Positions 26,897-36,715 are shown, numbered from the stretch's first letter. The stretch is 64,000 nt of DNA from Phytoactinopolyspora limicola (GCF_011320225.1 NZ_JAAOEN010000003.1:310001-374000), one strand, 5' to 3'. Notes: a model not told the origin generated them from the sequence alone. Made by a program: numbers and translations.

Positions 26897-27574
26897 CACC
26901 GAACGCGGCCTCACAGTTGCGCGCCGTGTTACCGGTCGCTCTGGTAGACCGGCTCGATCTGGATCGGCTGGCCCCAGTTTCAGGGAGCTTCGTCGATCCC
27001 ACCTTGCGCTGGCGGCACTCCGACCTGCTCTTCACCGCGCCGCTGGACGGTCATGACGCTCCCCGCGGTCCTCCCCGTCGTTGTGCATCACAACCGCCGG
27101 CCATGGACCTGCCCCACCGACATCGTCGACCTCCTCGACCTCGACCGCGACACCTCCGAAGCTGCGCAGGTGTATCTGCCCCGGTTCCGGTTCCTCCTCG
27201 ATGACCTCGCCCGCGTCGACGAACAAGCCCTACGGGCCCGCCCCCTAACCTCACCAGCACGCATCACCCTGCTGCTGCTCAAGATCGCCGCTGGCAACCC
27301 TCGCCTCGCCGACGAGCTACACGACCTGTTCGCCACACTCGGACCAGAAGCAGAGGAGGCATACATGACCACAGCAGAAGTACTCCGTGCCGAAGGCCGC
27401 ACCGAAGGGCGCACCGAAGGGCGCACCGAGGCGCTCGTGCAGCTACTGACGCTGAAGTTCGGCCCACTCCCCCAGGCCACACTCAACCTCCTCCACACTG
27501 CGACCACCAACCAACTCGAAACCTGGACCGCCCGTGTCCTCGGCGCCGACACCTTGGACGACGTCATCCACTAG
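26897..27574 (+). pseudogene. Decayed Rpn-family recombination-promoting nuclease (PD-(D/E)XK, transposase_31-like)
   Basis: Two fragments of a Rpn-type gene are joined with loss of the middle. The first, in frame from 26897, reads [11 protein letters not shown] to [18 protein letters not shown]. The second, in another frame from about 27053, reads [16 protein letters not shown] on through to the C-terminal half. The roughly 40 residues of the core between them are missing, the N-terminal start is missing, and a frame change occurs near 27060. The C-terminal half includes tandem EGRTEGRTEGRTE residues. The second fragment alone (27053-27574, 173 codons) is still open and could be translated, but the nuclease core is gone. 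Confidence 0.75.
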
Positions 27575-27607
27575 TCACCGTCGAAGGTGATGCCGAACGC
27601 GTTGAGC

Positions 27608-27673
27608 GCGGCCATCGCCTCTGGTCTCCGTCGTTCTCTGATAAGAACTTGAAGATCATCAGGCGATGGCCGC
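27608..27673. repeat. Nested inverted repeat, possible MITE-like or attenuator element
   Basis: GCGGCCATCGCCT (27608-27620) is the exact reverse complement of AGGCGATGGCCGC (27661-27673). Between them GTTCT and AGAAC form a second stem around CTGATA (27633-27648). The whole lies in the 175-bp gap between the broken Rpn gene and the glucanase gene, which point towards each other. A shared terminator or a remnant of a small mobile element would each fit. Confidence 0.5.
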
Positions 27674-27749
27674 TCCATTGACCCGGGCGACACGCCGAAC
27701 AAGATCAACCCCTGCGGTGATTCTCAACACCGGAGGTTAAACGACAAAC

Positions 27750-30700
27750 CTAGTCGTCGAAGACCAAGGTGAACGTGTCGGTCGAATTCCGGACGTCCTC
27801 GGCGTTGCCGCTCAGCGTCAGATTGGAGAAGGTCGCTGAGCCCACCGCCGGGCCTTGACCGGCCTCGGGCATCTCGTTGACCCAGATGCCGATGCCGGAC
27901 TTGTGGTCGTATTCGTCGCCGCTGCGTTGCGCTCCGGTGATGCTGACGTTGGTCAGCACGGTGTCGGTCACCGGATTCTGCGGCTGGCCACCGACGTAGT
28001 TCGTCTGGAACATGATGCCGATGTAGGTGGGGTCGATGATGTCGACATCACTGATCCGGATGCCCTGGAACTCCTTCGACGCGGAGAACAGCCAGATTCC
28101 CGGGAAGGTCTGCCCGCCCCAGAAATGGCCCCCGGCGCGTTCGATGGTGATGTTCTCGAACCGGGTGGGTGGACTCGCGCCGAAGCCGTCGAACGGGTAG
28201 CCGAAGTCCAGCGAGCTGATAGTGACACCCGAATAGACCAGGGTGTCGGCGATGTAGATGTCGCGGAACACGTTGTCGTAGCCGCCATAGACGGCCAGGC
28301 CAGCGGCCCGCCAGGTAACCAGCGACGTCAGGTTCTCGTAGACGTTGCCGGTCTGTTCGCCGCCACCCAGGTCGGTTGCGGCGAACAACGCGAAGCTATC
28401 GTCGCCGGTCCCCCGCGCCTCGACGTTGCTGACCAGGTTGTTGGCGCTGCCATTGGTCATGTTCATCCCGTCGGCCCACAGATTGCGCATCCGGGAGTTG
28501 GTGATGGTCATGTTGTCGGTGTTGGCGCCCCAGTACATACACACGAAGTGTTCGACCCAGACGTCGTCGATGGTGATGTCGGCGACGTTCTGGAAGTCGA
28601 ACACCTTGCCTGGTCCGTCGATCCGGGACGTGTAGTTGCCGAAGTACGCGAACCCGCGGAACGTCGAACCATTCATCGACGAGTCCGCTTGGAACCCGAC
28701 GTCGGTGTTCGCCTGGGTCTGTGGTGCGTAGAACCGGGTGAACCACGGTCCGGCGCCCAGGATTTCGATCGACCGGCCGTACACCTGGAACTTCTGTGCG
28801 GTCTGGTAGTCGCCGGGCGGCAGGTAGACACCGAGCAGGTCACCCGAGGAGTCCATCCGTACCTGGTCCAACGCCGCTTGGACGTCGGCATGGCCGAAGC
28901 CGGCGGGTTCGACGTATCGGGCCGGGTCCGGGTTGGGCACCGGCTCGGCGTGTTCCAGGCTGATGAAGTCGACGGCGTAGGTGGTGGTGTTCTCCGGGTC
29001 CTTCTGCAACCGGATGGTGCTGCCCGCCGGGATCACCTCGTCGAACAGGATGTTCGCTTCGTCGTAGATGTGGCGCGGGTCGCCGAGGCCCGGCGATGTT
29101 CCCGGATTGGCCTCGTTGCCGTACAACCAGGAGTACCGCGACGTCAGGGTGATGGGTGCCAGGAGGTCGCCGTCCACGTAGATGTTCAGAGTGTCGGTGA
29201 TCCCGCCGCCGCCCGGTGCGTCCGGGATCGAGGCCCGCACGACGAGGGTGTTCGTGTCGGCCTGGCTGGCGAACTCTACGTAGGCGCCGGTGGTGTTCAA
29301 GGTGACTGCCTGCCGGCCGGACGCCTCACCCGCGGGGTCACCAACACTTCGGTTGGGGCCCACCACCTGCGCTCCCCCACCCACGGTGCCGTCTTCGGCC
29401 TCGTAGATGTCGAACGGGAGCGTGGCACCGCGCCCGGCCATCAGCGGCACCCGCACGGTGTTGTTGCCCTGTTTCACCGGGTGTTCGTTGGCGTCCGGTG
29501 CCACCTCGACGGTCACCTGGTATCGCCCTTCGGCAACCGTCCAGCTTCCCAGGGCGAGCGTCGCCGCATCCCCAGCGCCGATGACACCATCGTGGGCTCC
29601 GGTCAGGGTGTGCACCTCGGCGCCGGCGCCGTCGCTGACGGTCAGCGTGACGTCATGTGGACCCGCCGCGGTGTCGATGTTGCCCTGGTTGGTGATGGTG
29701 ACCTGGAACTCGGCCTCGTCACCCACCCCGGGCCCGGCCGGTGTCCACGACACCTCGGGTACCAGGTCCGACGATTCGATGGCGGTTACCACGATCGGGT
29801 CGTCATGGTGATAGGTGTTGTTCGTGTCGTCGCGTTCGACGATCAGCCCGTCCGGATCCACCTCGGCACCGACGGTATAGGACCCCGCCGCCAGCGGCTC
29901 GAGCGTCGCGGTCACGGTTGCCTGGTCGCCGGCCGCCAGCGGCTCCAGGTCAGCGTCCGCGCTCACCTGGTCCGCAACGAGGAAATCGACGGTGGTGGCC
30001 CCGGCTGGGCGGTCGCCGACGTTCTCGACGATGGCCGACAGCTCGATTTCGGCCACCTCGTCCGGCGCGCCCGGCTCCCACGACATGCCGGTGATCACCA
30101 GGTCGGGGTTGGGCGCCGGCGTACCCATGACCAACAGTTCGGCGACCTGACCGTTTGGTGCACCGGTGTTGGCGGTGAACTGAAGGCGTAGGTCGGCGAC
30201 GGTCGCTCCGACCGGGATGGTGACGGTGTTGCCGGTCGCTGGGTCGAAGTCGTAGGACGCCTGTGACACCAGGGTGGAGAACTCGCCGCCGTCCTGGCTA
30301 CGGCCCAGCACCTCCAGGGTCTGGGTCCGCGCTGCCCAGATCGGGTCGGGGTTGAGCCGGACGACCACCTCGTCCACCACGGCGTCCGCGCCGAGGGCGA
30401 CGGTGAGCGTGCTCGGATACGCCCCTGGTGCGCCCTCCCAGTAGGTGGTGACGTCACCGTCGTTGGCGTTCGTGGCCTCGAAGACATGGACGGACGACGA
30501 CGCCTGGATCGGTTTGCCGGCGGCCAGGTCGGTGCTGCTACCGCCGGTGCCGGTCCGGGTGACGGCGTTGCTCGGAGCGGACGTGTTCCCGGCGGCATCG
30601 CGGGCCCGCACCGTGTAGGTGACGGTGTCGGCCGGTGAGCGGGTGTCGACGTAGCTCAGTACGTCGCCGTCGACGCTGGTGAGCAGCGCGCCGTTGGCGT

Positions 30701-31382
30701 AGATGTCGTACGCGACCACCCCCACGTTGTCCATCGACGCACCCCAGCTGAGCTCTACCTGGCCGGGTTCGGACTCGGTGAAGCTCAGCTCACCCGGTGG
30801 CGTGGGCGGCTCGGTGTCGCCGTCGCTGGGCCGGTAGACCTCGAGTTCGGCCAGTTGTGCCGCCGGCCAGCCGGTGTTCGCCGTGAACGTGAGCCGCACG
30901 TATCTGGCCGGGGTGGGGTCGGCGGACAGCCGGGCCGTGTTGGCCTCGGCCGGGTCGAAGACGACGTCGGTAATAGGCAGGAAGGTGGTGTATTCCGAGC
31001 CGTCGGTGCTCGTCTCGACGGTGATGGTCTGGGTGCGTTCCGCCCAGTTCACCGTCGGCAGCTTCAGGGCGAGTTCGTCGATGGTGACGGCAGCGCCGAG
31101 GTCGACCTGGAGCCACTGGGGGAACGTGTGGTTGGCGCTCTCCCAATAGGTCGACTGGTCGCCGTCGGTGGCGTTACTCGCGACGTAGACATCGGTGTGG
31201 CTACTGGCCGTGGTCGGTTGTCCGGCCGCGAGGTTCTGCCGGGCCGTCGCCGGCTCGGCTTCGGTGGCCGCACCGCCGGGTGCGGTGGCGAGGCCGGCCA
31301 CGGCGAGAACGACGGCGGCCAGGCTGGCGACCGCACCCCGCAACCGGCGATGGTGATGGACGGATGGTCTGGACGGCGACAT
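27750..31382 (-). CDS. Secreted GH87-type alpha-1,3-glucanase/mycodextranase with discoidin, FN3 and CARDB modules
   Basis: Predicted to hydrolyse alpha-1,3-glucan, a fungal wall and biofilm polymer. ATG 31382 follows AAAGGA. The order is: signal peptide (1-40), F5/8-type discoidin (about 50-185), FN3 (about 190-278), second discoidin (285-420), two CARDB modules (428-532, 538-648), a CBM35-like region (655-810) and a right-handed beta-helix catalytic part (815-1210). In the helix, Asp971 in WADGMN and Asp994/Asp995 in GTGDDS keep the 23/24 spacing of the GH87 catalytic triad known in Agl-FH1 (D1067, D1090, D1091). Sugar-binding modules suit secretion to insoluble substrate. The LacI, GH13 and CUT1 genes beside it support glucan use. 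Confidence 0.82.
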   Translation of the reverse strand: MSPSRPSVHHHRRLRGAVASLAAVVLAVAGLATAPGGAATEAEPATARQNLAAGQPTTASSHTDVYVASNATDGDQSTYWESANHTFPQWLQVDLGAAVTIDELALKLPTVNWAERTQTITVETSTDGSEYTTFLPITDVVFDPAEANTARLSADPTPARYVRLTFTANTGWPAAQLAELEVYRPSDGDTEPPTPPGELSFTESEPGQVELSWGASMDNVGVVAYDIYANGALLTSVDGDVLSYVDTRSPADTVTYTVRARDAAGNTSAPSNAVTRTGTGGSSTDLAAGKPIQASSSVHVFEATNANDGDVTTYWEGAPGAYPSTLTVALGADAVVDEVVVRLNPDPIWAARTQTLEVLGRSQDGGEFSTLVSQASYDFDPATGNTVTIPVGATVADLRLQFTANTGAPNGQVAELLVMGTPAPNPDLVITGMSWEPGAPDEVAEIELSAIVENVGDRPAGATTVDFLVADQVSADADLEPLAAGDQATVTATLEPLAAGSYTVGAEVDPDGLIVERDDTNNTYHHDDPIVVTAIESSDLVPEVSWTPAGPGVGDEAEFQVTITNQGNIDTAAGPHDVTLTVSDGAGAEVHTLTGAHDGVIGAGDAATLALGSWTVAEGRYQVTVEVAPDANEHPVKQGNNTVRVPLMAGRGATLPFDIYEAEDGTVGGGAQVVGPNRSVGDPAGEASGRQAVTLNTTGAYVEFASQADTNTLVVRASIPDAPGGGGITDTLNIYVDGDLLAPITLTSRYSWLYGNEANPGTSPGLGDPRHIYDEANILFDEVIPAGSTIRLQKDPENTTTYAVDFISLEHAEPVPNPDPARYVEPAGFGHADVQAALDQVRMDSSGDLLGVYLPPGDYQTAQKFQVYGRSIEILGAGPWFTRFYAPQTQANTDVGFQADSSMNGSTFRGFAYFGNYTSRIDGPGKVFDFQNVADITIDDVWVEHFVCMYWGANTDNMTITNSRMRNLWADGMNMTNGSANNLVSNVEARGTGDDSFALFAATDLGGGEQTGNVYENLTSLVTWRAAGLAVYGGYDNVFRDIYIADTLVYSGVTISSLDFGYPFDGFGASPPTRFENITIERAGGHFWGGQTFPGIWLFSASKEFQGIRISDVDIIDPTYIGIMFQTNYVGGQPQNPVTDTVLTNVSITGAQRSGDEYDHKSGIGIWVNEMPEAGQGPAVGSATFSNLTLSGNAEDVRNSTDTFTLVFDD

Positions 31383-31469
31383 CGCGGTGTCCTTTCCGTG
31401 GGGAACAGGAACGTCACGTCGTGTGTGCCCGCCAGATGACCACGACTCCGCACACATCTTGAGTAGATA

Positions 31470-31484
31470 TGCACGACTCTTGCG
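31470..31484. promoter_or_regulatory. LacI-family half-symmetric site upstream of the glucanase gene
   Basis: TGCACGACTCTTGCG matches the site at 31601 (CGCAAGATTCTTGCG) at 12 of 14 arm positions with the same single-base centre. It lies 88 bp upstream of the glucanase start and is likely a second operator for the repressor encoded at 31640. Confidence 0.5.
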
Positions 31485-31600
31485 TGAATCTAGCCAGAGA
31501 TTACTGCGCGGTCATCACATCCGTCAACGGTGACGGGGCCTCCGATTCTCGTCATCTCGCACAATCACCCCGCGACCACGAGCCATTCGATACCAAGGAC

Positions 31601-31615
31601 CGCAAGATTCTTGCG
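31601..31615. promoter_or_regulatory. LacI-family operator CGCAAGATTCTTGCG
   Basis: Perfect 7-bp arms CGCAAGA/TCTTGCG around a single T, 24 bp before the LacI gene start. Additional CTTGCGG half-sites follow at 31620-31637, and one TCTTGCG lies at 32680-32686 before the alpha-glucosidase operon. Position next to a LacI repressor, between two target units, supports autoregulation and control of the locus. Confidence 0.7.
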
Positions 31616-31639
31616 CACACTTGCGGTACGCTTGCGGGC

Positions 31640-32647
31640 ATGGCTGGACGACTAACGGAAGTAGCAGCGAAGGTCGGCGTCAGTGAGGCGACCGTCAGCA
31701 GAGTCCTCAACGGGCGACCAGGCGTGTCCGAGAGCACCCGCGAGGCGGTGCTGACCGCGTTGGACGTGCTCGGATACGAGAGACCTACCAAGCTGCGCGG
31801 CGATCGCGCACGGCTGGTCGGGCTGATCCTGCCCGAGTTGCAGAACCCCATCTTTCCCGCGTTCGCCGATGTGGTTGGCGGACTCCTGGCCCAGCAGGGC
31901 CTCACTCCGGTGCTGTGCACCCAGACCGTCGGGGGGGTAACCGAAGCGGACTACATCGAGCTGCTGTTCCAGCAACGTGTCTCGGGTGTGCTGTTCGCCG
32001 GCGGCCTCTACAGCGGACTCGACGGAACCCACGATCACTACGGCCAGCTCGACGAGCGCAAGCTGCCCACCGTCACCGTCAACGCCGGCGCTGAGCTGCC
32101 CTTTCCGCGGGTGTCGTGTGACGATGCCGTGGCCGCCGAACAGGCGGTGAACCACCTGATCTCACTGGGCCACACCAGAATCGGATTCGTCCTCGGCCCG
32201 GCCGACCACGTACCTTCCCAGCGTAAGCTCGACGCCGCCCGCACCACGCTCACCAGGGCCGGGGTCGACACACCGGCCGAGCTCGTGGAGCACGCGATGC
32301 ACTCACTGGAGGGCGGACACGCGGCGACCACCCGCCTGCTGCGCCACGGCGCGACCGCCGTGGTCTGCGCCAGCGACCCTATGGCGCTCGGCGCGATCCG
32401 GGCGGCTCGCCGGGCAGGTCTCAGCGTGCCCCGAGATCTGTCCGTCGTCGGGTATGACGACTCCGCCCTCATGAACTGCACCGAACCGCCCCTGACCACG
32501 GTGCGGCAACCCATCGAGGCAATGGGCAAAGCCGCGGTCGAGCTGCTCGTCGGCCTGATCGGTGGCAGCGCCGTGGAGTCCGACGAGTTGCTCTTCGAGC
32601 CCGAGCTCGTCGCCCGGGGCTCCACCGCACCACCCCCGCGATCCTGA
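31640..32647 (+). CDS. LacI-family repressor of the alpha-glucan locus
   Basis: A 335-residue LacI/GalR protein. The helix-turn-helix is TEVAAKVGVSEATVSRVLNG, then VSESTREAVLTALDVLGY. Residues 60-330 form the periplasmic-binding-like sugar sensor, with LVGLILPELQNPIFPAFADVV at its start and VPRDLSVVGYDDSALMNCTEPPLTTVRQP near its end (landmarks). ATG 31640 is selected because the helix-turn-helix follows at once; the open frame upstream is within the operator region. It probably represses the divergent glucanase and the downstream GH13-CUT1 genes until an alpha-glucoside is present. Confidence 0.92.
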   Translation: MAGRLTEVAAKVGVSEATVSRVLNGRPGVSESTREAVLTALDVLGYERPTKLRGDRARLVGLILPELQNPIFPAFADVVGGLLAQQGLTPVLCTQTVGGVTEADYIELLFQQRVSGVLFAGGLYSGLDGTHDHYGQLDERKLPTVTVNAGAELPFPRVSCDDAVAAEQAVNHLISLGHTRIGFVLGPADHVPSQRKLDAARTTLTRAGVDTPAELVEHAMHSLEGGHAATTRLLRHGATAVVCASDPMALGAIRAARRAGLSVPRDLSVVGYDDSALMNCTEPPLTTVRQPIEAMGKAAVELLVGLIGGSAVESDELLFEPELVARGSTAPPPRS

Positions 32648-32718
32648 GAAAATCTATTTCCTGCAATCTTCTGTTCAACTCTTGCGGTTGTCTTGTCGAA
32701 ACATTAACGTAACGCGGC

Positions 32719-34392
32719 ATGAGCCACCGGCAACCATCAACCGAGCGCACCCACTGGTGGCGTGATGCGGTTATCTACCAGGTGTACGTCCGCAGCTTCG
32801 CCGACGCGAACGGCGACGGCGTCGGAGATCTCGCCGGCGTCCGGACCCGGTTGCCGTACCTACGCGATCTCGGAGTGGATGCCCTGTGGTTCACGCCGTG
32901 GTACGTGTCGCCGATGGCCGACGGCGGGTACGACGTCGCCGACTACCGCGCCATCGACCCCACCCACGGCACCCTGGCCGAGGCCGAGCAGCTGATCAGC
33001 GAAGCCCACGAACACGGGTTACGCACCATCGTGGACATCATCCCCAACCACGTCTCCGATCAGCACCCTTGGTTCGCGGCCGCGGTCGCGGCCGAGCCGG
33101 GCAGCCCGGAGCGCGAGCGCTTCTGGTTCCGGCCCGGCCGCGGTCCCCAGGGCGACGAACCCCCGAACAACTGGACCTCCAACTTCGGCGGGCCCGCGTG
33201 GTCCAGAACGAAGAACCCGGACGGCACCCCCGGCGACTGGTATCTTCATCTGTTCGCCCCGGAACAACCCGACCTCAACTGGAACCACCCCGACGTCGCC
33301 GCCGAACATGAGGACGTCATCCGGTTCTGGTTCGACCGAGGTGTCGCCGGCATCCGCATCGACTCCGCGGCGCTGCTGGTGAAAGCCCCGGAACTACCCG
33401 ACGTCGGCCCCAACCTCGCTCCCGGCGATCATCCCCACGTCGACCGCGAGGAACTCCACGGCATCTACCGCCGCTGGCGGGACATCGCCGACAGCTACCC
33501 CCAACCACGGGCACTGGTGGCCGAGATCTGGCTACCGGACATGCACCGCACAGTGCGGTACCTGCGGCCGGGTGAACTCCATGCCGCCTTCAACTTCGAC
33601 TTCCTCACCTGCCCGTGGGACGCCACCCGGCTGCGCGACCGCATCGACACGACGATCCACACCCACCGCGCGGTCGACGCCCCACCCACCTGGGTGTTGT
33701 CGAATCACGACGTCACCCGCCCAGTCACCCGGTACGGCCGTGCCGACACGTCGTTCTCGTTCGAGACCCGGCGCCGCGGTGTCCCGACGGACCTGCGGCT
33801 CGGGGCGCGCCGCGCCCGCGCCGCCGCCCTGCTGGCTCTCGCGCTACCTGGTTCGGCGTACATCTACCAAGGCGAAGAGTTGGGGCTGCCAGAGGTGGAA
33901 GACATCCCACTCGAGCACATCCAGGACCCGATGTACACCCAGTCCGGGGGTGTCGATCCCGGCCGGGACGGCGCCCGAGTGCCGCTGCCCTGGTCCGGCC
34001 AGGCCCCGTCGTACGGCTTTAGCCCACCCGAGGCCGCGGCCGAGCCGTGGTTACCCCAACCCCCGAACTGGGCCCACCGCACCGTCGAAGAGCAGGCGGG
34101 TGACCCTGCGTCGTTCCTCTCCCTCTACCGGACCGCCCTGCGGATCCGCCGCGCCGAACCCGCTCTGGGCGACGGCCCGATGAGCTGGCTGGACAGCGCC
34201 CCCGACGTCCTCGCGTTCACCCGAGGCGACGTGTGCTGTGTGGTCAACCTGTCGGCCACACCTACCCCGCTACCACCACACGGGCGGGTGCTGGTCTCCA
34301 GCGGCCCGCTCCCCGACGGCCAGCTCCCGCCCGACACCGCGGCCTGGCTACGCTTCCCGCCCTCTCCGAACCGAACGGAGCCCGCACGATGA
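32719..34392 (+). CDS. GH13 alpha-glucosidase (AglA-like)
   Basis: A cytoplasmic alpha-amylase-family glucosidase of 557 residues without a signal peptide. The GH13 core is intact: YQVYVRSFADANGDGVGDL, the nucleophile Asp215 in GIRIDSA, the acid Glu269 in VAEIW and Asp331 in LSNHD, with GEELGLPEVEDIP after. It would split imported alpha-glucosides, including maltose- or nigerose-type oligosaccharides. It begins an operon with the three CUT1 genes, and its stop overlaps the next start by 4 bp (ATGA). The 71-bp gap before it holds a TCTTGCG half-site. Confidence 0.93.
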   Translation: MSHRQPSTERTHWWRDAVIYQVYVRSFADANGDGVGDLAGVRTRLPYLRDLGVDALWFTPWYVSPMADGGYDVADYRAIDPTHGTLAEAEQLISEAHEHGLRTIVDIIPNHVSDQHPWFAAAVAAEPGSPERERFWFRPGRGPQGDEPPNNWTSNFGGPAWSRTKNPDGTPGDWYLHLFAPEQPDLNWNHPDVAAEHEDVIRFWFDRGVAGIRIDSAALLVKAPELPDVGPNLAPGDHPHVDREELHGIYRRWRDIADSYPQPRALVAEIWLPDMHRTVRYLRPGELHAAFNFDFLTCPWDATRLRDRIDTTIHTHRAVDAPPTWVLSNHDVTRPVTRYGRADTSFSFETRRRGVPTDLRLGARRARAAALLALALPGSAYIYQGEELGLPEVEDIPLEHIQDPMYTQSGGVDPGRDGARVPLPWSGQAPSYGFSPPEAAAEPWLPQPPNWAHRTVEEQAGDPASFLSLYRTALRIRRAEPALGDGPMSWLDSAPDVLAFTRGDVCCVVNLSATPTPLPPHGRVLVSSGPLPDGQLPPDTAAWLRFPPSPNRTEPAR

Positions 34393-35795
34393 CGAGTACC
34401 CGTATCCGGATGGGCGTCGCCGCCCTGGTTGTGACCCTGGGCCTGGCGGCCTGCGGTGGCGACGACTCCGCCGACGACACCAAAACCGACGACGACGCCG
34501 GCGCTACCGACGAGTCCAACGTCGACGACGAGGTCACCATCAGCGTCAGCAACCTGCCACCAGCCACCGAAGAGGGCGACCGGCAGGCCTTCCTCGCCCG
34601 CGTCGACGAGTTCGAAACCGCCTACCCACACATCACCATCGAACCGAGCGAGTACGAGTGGGATGTCACCACCTTCGCCGCGCAGCTCGCCGGCGGGACC
34701 CTGCCGACCACGTTCCAGTTCCCGTTCACCGACGGCGGGAGCCTGATCGCCCGCGGTCAGGTCGCCGACATCACCGACGAGGTCCGGCAACTTCCCTATG
34801 CCGACGACGTCAACCCGAGTGTGCTCGAGGTGGCACAGGACGACACTGGTTCCATCTTCGGCGTGCCGATCGCCGCCTACGGGATCGGTCTGCACTACAA
34901 CCGGGAACTGTTCGCCGAGGCCGGGCTGGATCCCGACCAGCCTCCGACGACGTGGGACGAGGTACGTGAGTACGCCCGGACCATCGCCGAGGAGACCGGG
35001 CAGGCCGGCTACGCGCAGATGACGCAGAACAACACCGGCGGCTGGATGCTCACCACGTTGACGTATTCCCTGGGCGGGCGGATGCAGGAGGGCGCCGGTG
35101 ACGACGTCACGGTCACCGTCGACAACCCCGCCACGGCCCGTGGGCTGGAGATGCTGAAGACGATGCGTTGGGACGACCAGTCGATGGGTGACAACATCTT
35201 GTTCGACTGGGGCACCATCAACCAGGCGTTCGCCGCCGGCCAGATCGGCATGTACATGGGTGGCTCCGACGTCTACAACAGCCTGGTCACCGAGAACAAC
35301 ATCGACCCCGACAGCTACGGTCTCACCGTGTTGCCGCTCAACGGCGCCGACGCCGGAGTGCTCGGGGGCGGGACCATCGTTGGTGTCCGTCCGGATGCTA
35401 GCGCGGCCGAGCGGGCTGCCGCGGTGGCGTGGATCGACTTCTACTACATGGCCAAACTGACCGACGAGGACGCCGCCGTCGCCGACGCGCAGACCCTCGC
35501 CGACAGCGGCGCACCCGTCGGGACACCCGCACTGCCGGTCTTCGACGCCGACCAGTTGGCCCGCTCCGACGCGTGGGTGGCCGACTACGTCAACGTGCCG
35601 CTGGAACAGATGCGGTTCTTCAAGGACAACATCCTCGACCAGCCGCTCGTGCCTGAACCGCCGGTGCGTGGCCAGGAGCTCTACGCCGAACTCGACGCTG
35701 TCGTCCAGGCCGTGCTGACCGACAAGAACGCCGACATAGCGCAACTGCTGGCCAACGCCGACGCCAACGTCACCGCGCTGGTCGAGAGCAACTGA
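34389..35795 (+). CDS. ABC transporter sugar-binding lipoprotein, CUT1
   Basis: A 468-residue extracellular solute-binding protein. The N-terminus MTSTRIRMGVAALVVTLGLAACGG is a lipoprotein signal with lipobox LAAC. The mature part has the MalE-like fold signature, with LPTTFQFPFTDGG, YGIGLHYNRELFAEAGLDP and FAAGQIGMYMGGSDV as landmarks. It delivers an alpha-glucoside to the two permeases encoded next. Translational coupling with the glucosidase gene implies shared substrate. Confidence 0.93.
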   Translation: MTSTRIRMGVAALVVTLGLAACGGDDSADDTKTDDDAGATDESNVDDEVTISVSNLPPATEEGDRQAFLARVDEFETAYPHITIEPSEYEWDVTTFAAQLAGGTLPTTFQFPFTDGGSLIARGQVADITDEVRQLPYADDVNPSVLEVAQDDTGSIFGVPIAAYGIGLHYNRELFAEAGLDPDQPPTTWDEVREYARTIAEETGQAGYAQMTQNNTGGWMLTTLTYSLGGRMQEGAGDDVTVTVDNPATARGLEMLKTMRWDDQSMGDNILFDWGTINQAFAAGQIGMYMGGSDVYNSLVTENNIDPDSYGLTVLPLNGADAGVLGGGTIVGVRPDASAAERAAAVAWIDFYYMAKLTDEDAAVADAQTLADSGAPVGTPALPVFDADQLARSDAWVADYVNVPLEQMRFFKDNILDQPLVPEPPVRGQELYAELDAVVQAVLTDKNADIAQLLANADANVTALVESN

Positions 35796-35827
35796 CAGTC
35801 CCGGCCACCTGAGAGGGAGGGTTCCTG

Positions 35828-36715
35828 GTGAACGCGACGGTGCGCTGGGTCCGCGGCGGCGGCCTGAGCACGCTGGTCCTGCTCATACCGCTGCTGCTGG
35901 CGTTCGGATATTTCGCCTGGTTCCCGATCGGGCGAGCGGTGGTCATGAGTTTCCAGGAGACCAACCTGGTCGACGCCCCCGCCTGGATCGGTCTGGACAA
36001 CTTCACCAAGGTGCTGAGCGACCCGCTGTTCTGGACGTCGATCCGCAACACGGTGTACTTCACCGTCTTGGCGCTGATCTTCGGCTACCCGGTTCCGCTG
36101 GCGCTAGCCGTACTGATGCGGGAGTTCCGTCGCTTCACCGGGTTGATGAGTGTGCTGGCGTATTTGCCGGTGGTGGTCCCGCCGGTGGTTGCGGTACTGC
36201 TGTGGCGGTTCTTCTACGATGCCAGCTCCACCGGGGTGTTCAACACGGTCCTCGGATGGTTCGGCCTGGGCCCGTTTCCGTGGATCCAGGACGCGTCGAT
36301 GGCGATGCCGTCGCTGGTCCTCCAGGCCACCTGGGCGAACGCCGGCGCCACGGTCATCATCTATCTGGCGGCACTCACGTCGGTGCGGACCGAGTTGTAC
36401 GACGCCGCCGAGGTGGATGGTGCGGGAGTGTGGCGCAAGGTGTGGCACGTGACGCTGCCGCAACTGCGCAACATCCTGTTGATCACGCTGATCCTTCAGG
36501 TGATCGCTACCTTCCAGGTGTTCACCGAACCGTTCCTGATGACCGGTGGTGGCCCGAACAACGCCACCACCACCATCCTTCTGCAGATCTACAACTATGC
36601 GTTCCGATTCGGCGACTACGGGGCGGCGACGGCGTTGTCGCTGTTGCTCGCGCTGTTCCTGGCGGTTATGTCCGCGCTGTACTTCCGCGCCACCCGATCC
36701 TGGAGCACCTCATGA
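35828..36715 (+). CDS. Sugar ABC transporter permease, MalF-like (CUT1)
   Basis: A 295-residue integral membrane protein with six predicted hydrophobic segments, starting at GTG 35828 after GGGAGGG. The cytoplasmic EAA loop is DAAEVDGAGVWRKVWHVTLPQLRN, which docks the ATPase. It is followed at a 4-bp overlap by the second permease. The operon encodes no ATPase, so it must borrow a shared MsiK-type one, as is usual for CUT1 systems in actinomycetes. Confidence 0.93.
   Translation: MNATVRWVRGGGLSTLVLLIPLLLAFGYFAWFPIGRAVVMSFQETNLVDAPAWIGLDNFTKVLSDPLFWTSIRNTVYFTVLALIFGYPVPLALAVLMREFRRFTGLMSVLAYLPVVVPPVVAVLLWRFFYDASSTGVFNTVLGWFGLGPFPWIQDASMAMPSLVLQATWANAGATVIIYLAALTSVRTELYDAAEVDGAGVWRKVWHVTLPQLRNILLITLILQVIATFQVFTEPFLMTGGGPNNATTTILLQIYNYAFRFGDYGAATALSLLLALFLAVMSALYFRATRSWSTS

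Noticed and set aside
27400-27432. EGRTEGRTEGRTE tandem repeat as a separate element
   Set aside because: It is a coding low-complexity part usual in Rpn-family proteins.
27855-30191. A 778-codon open frame on the plus strand
   Set aside because: It is the antisense shadow of the GH87-type gene, kept open by high GC; it has no recognisable domain, and the minus frame has clear modules.
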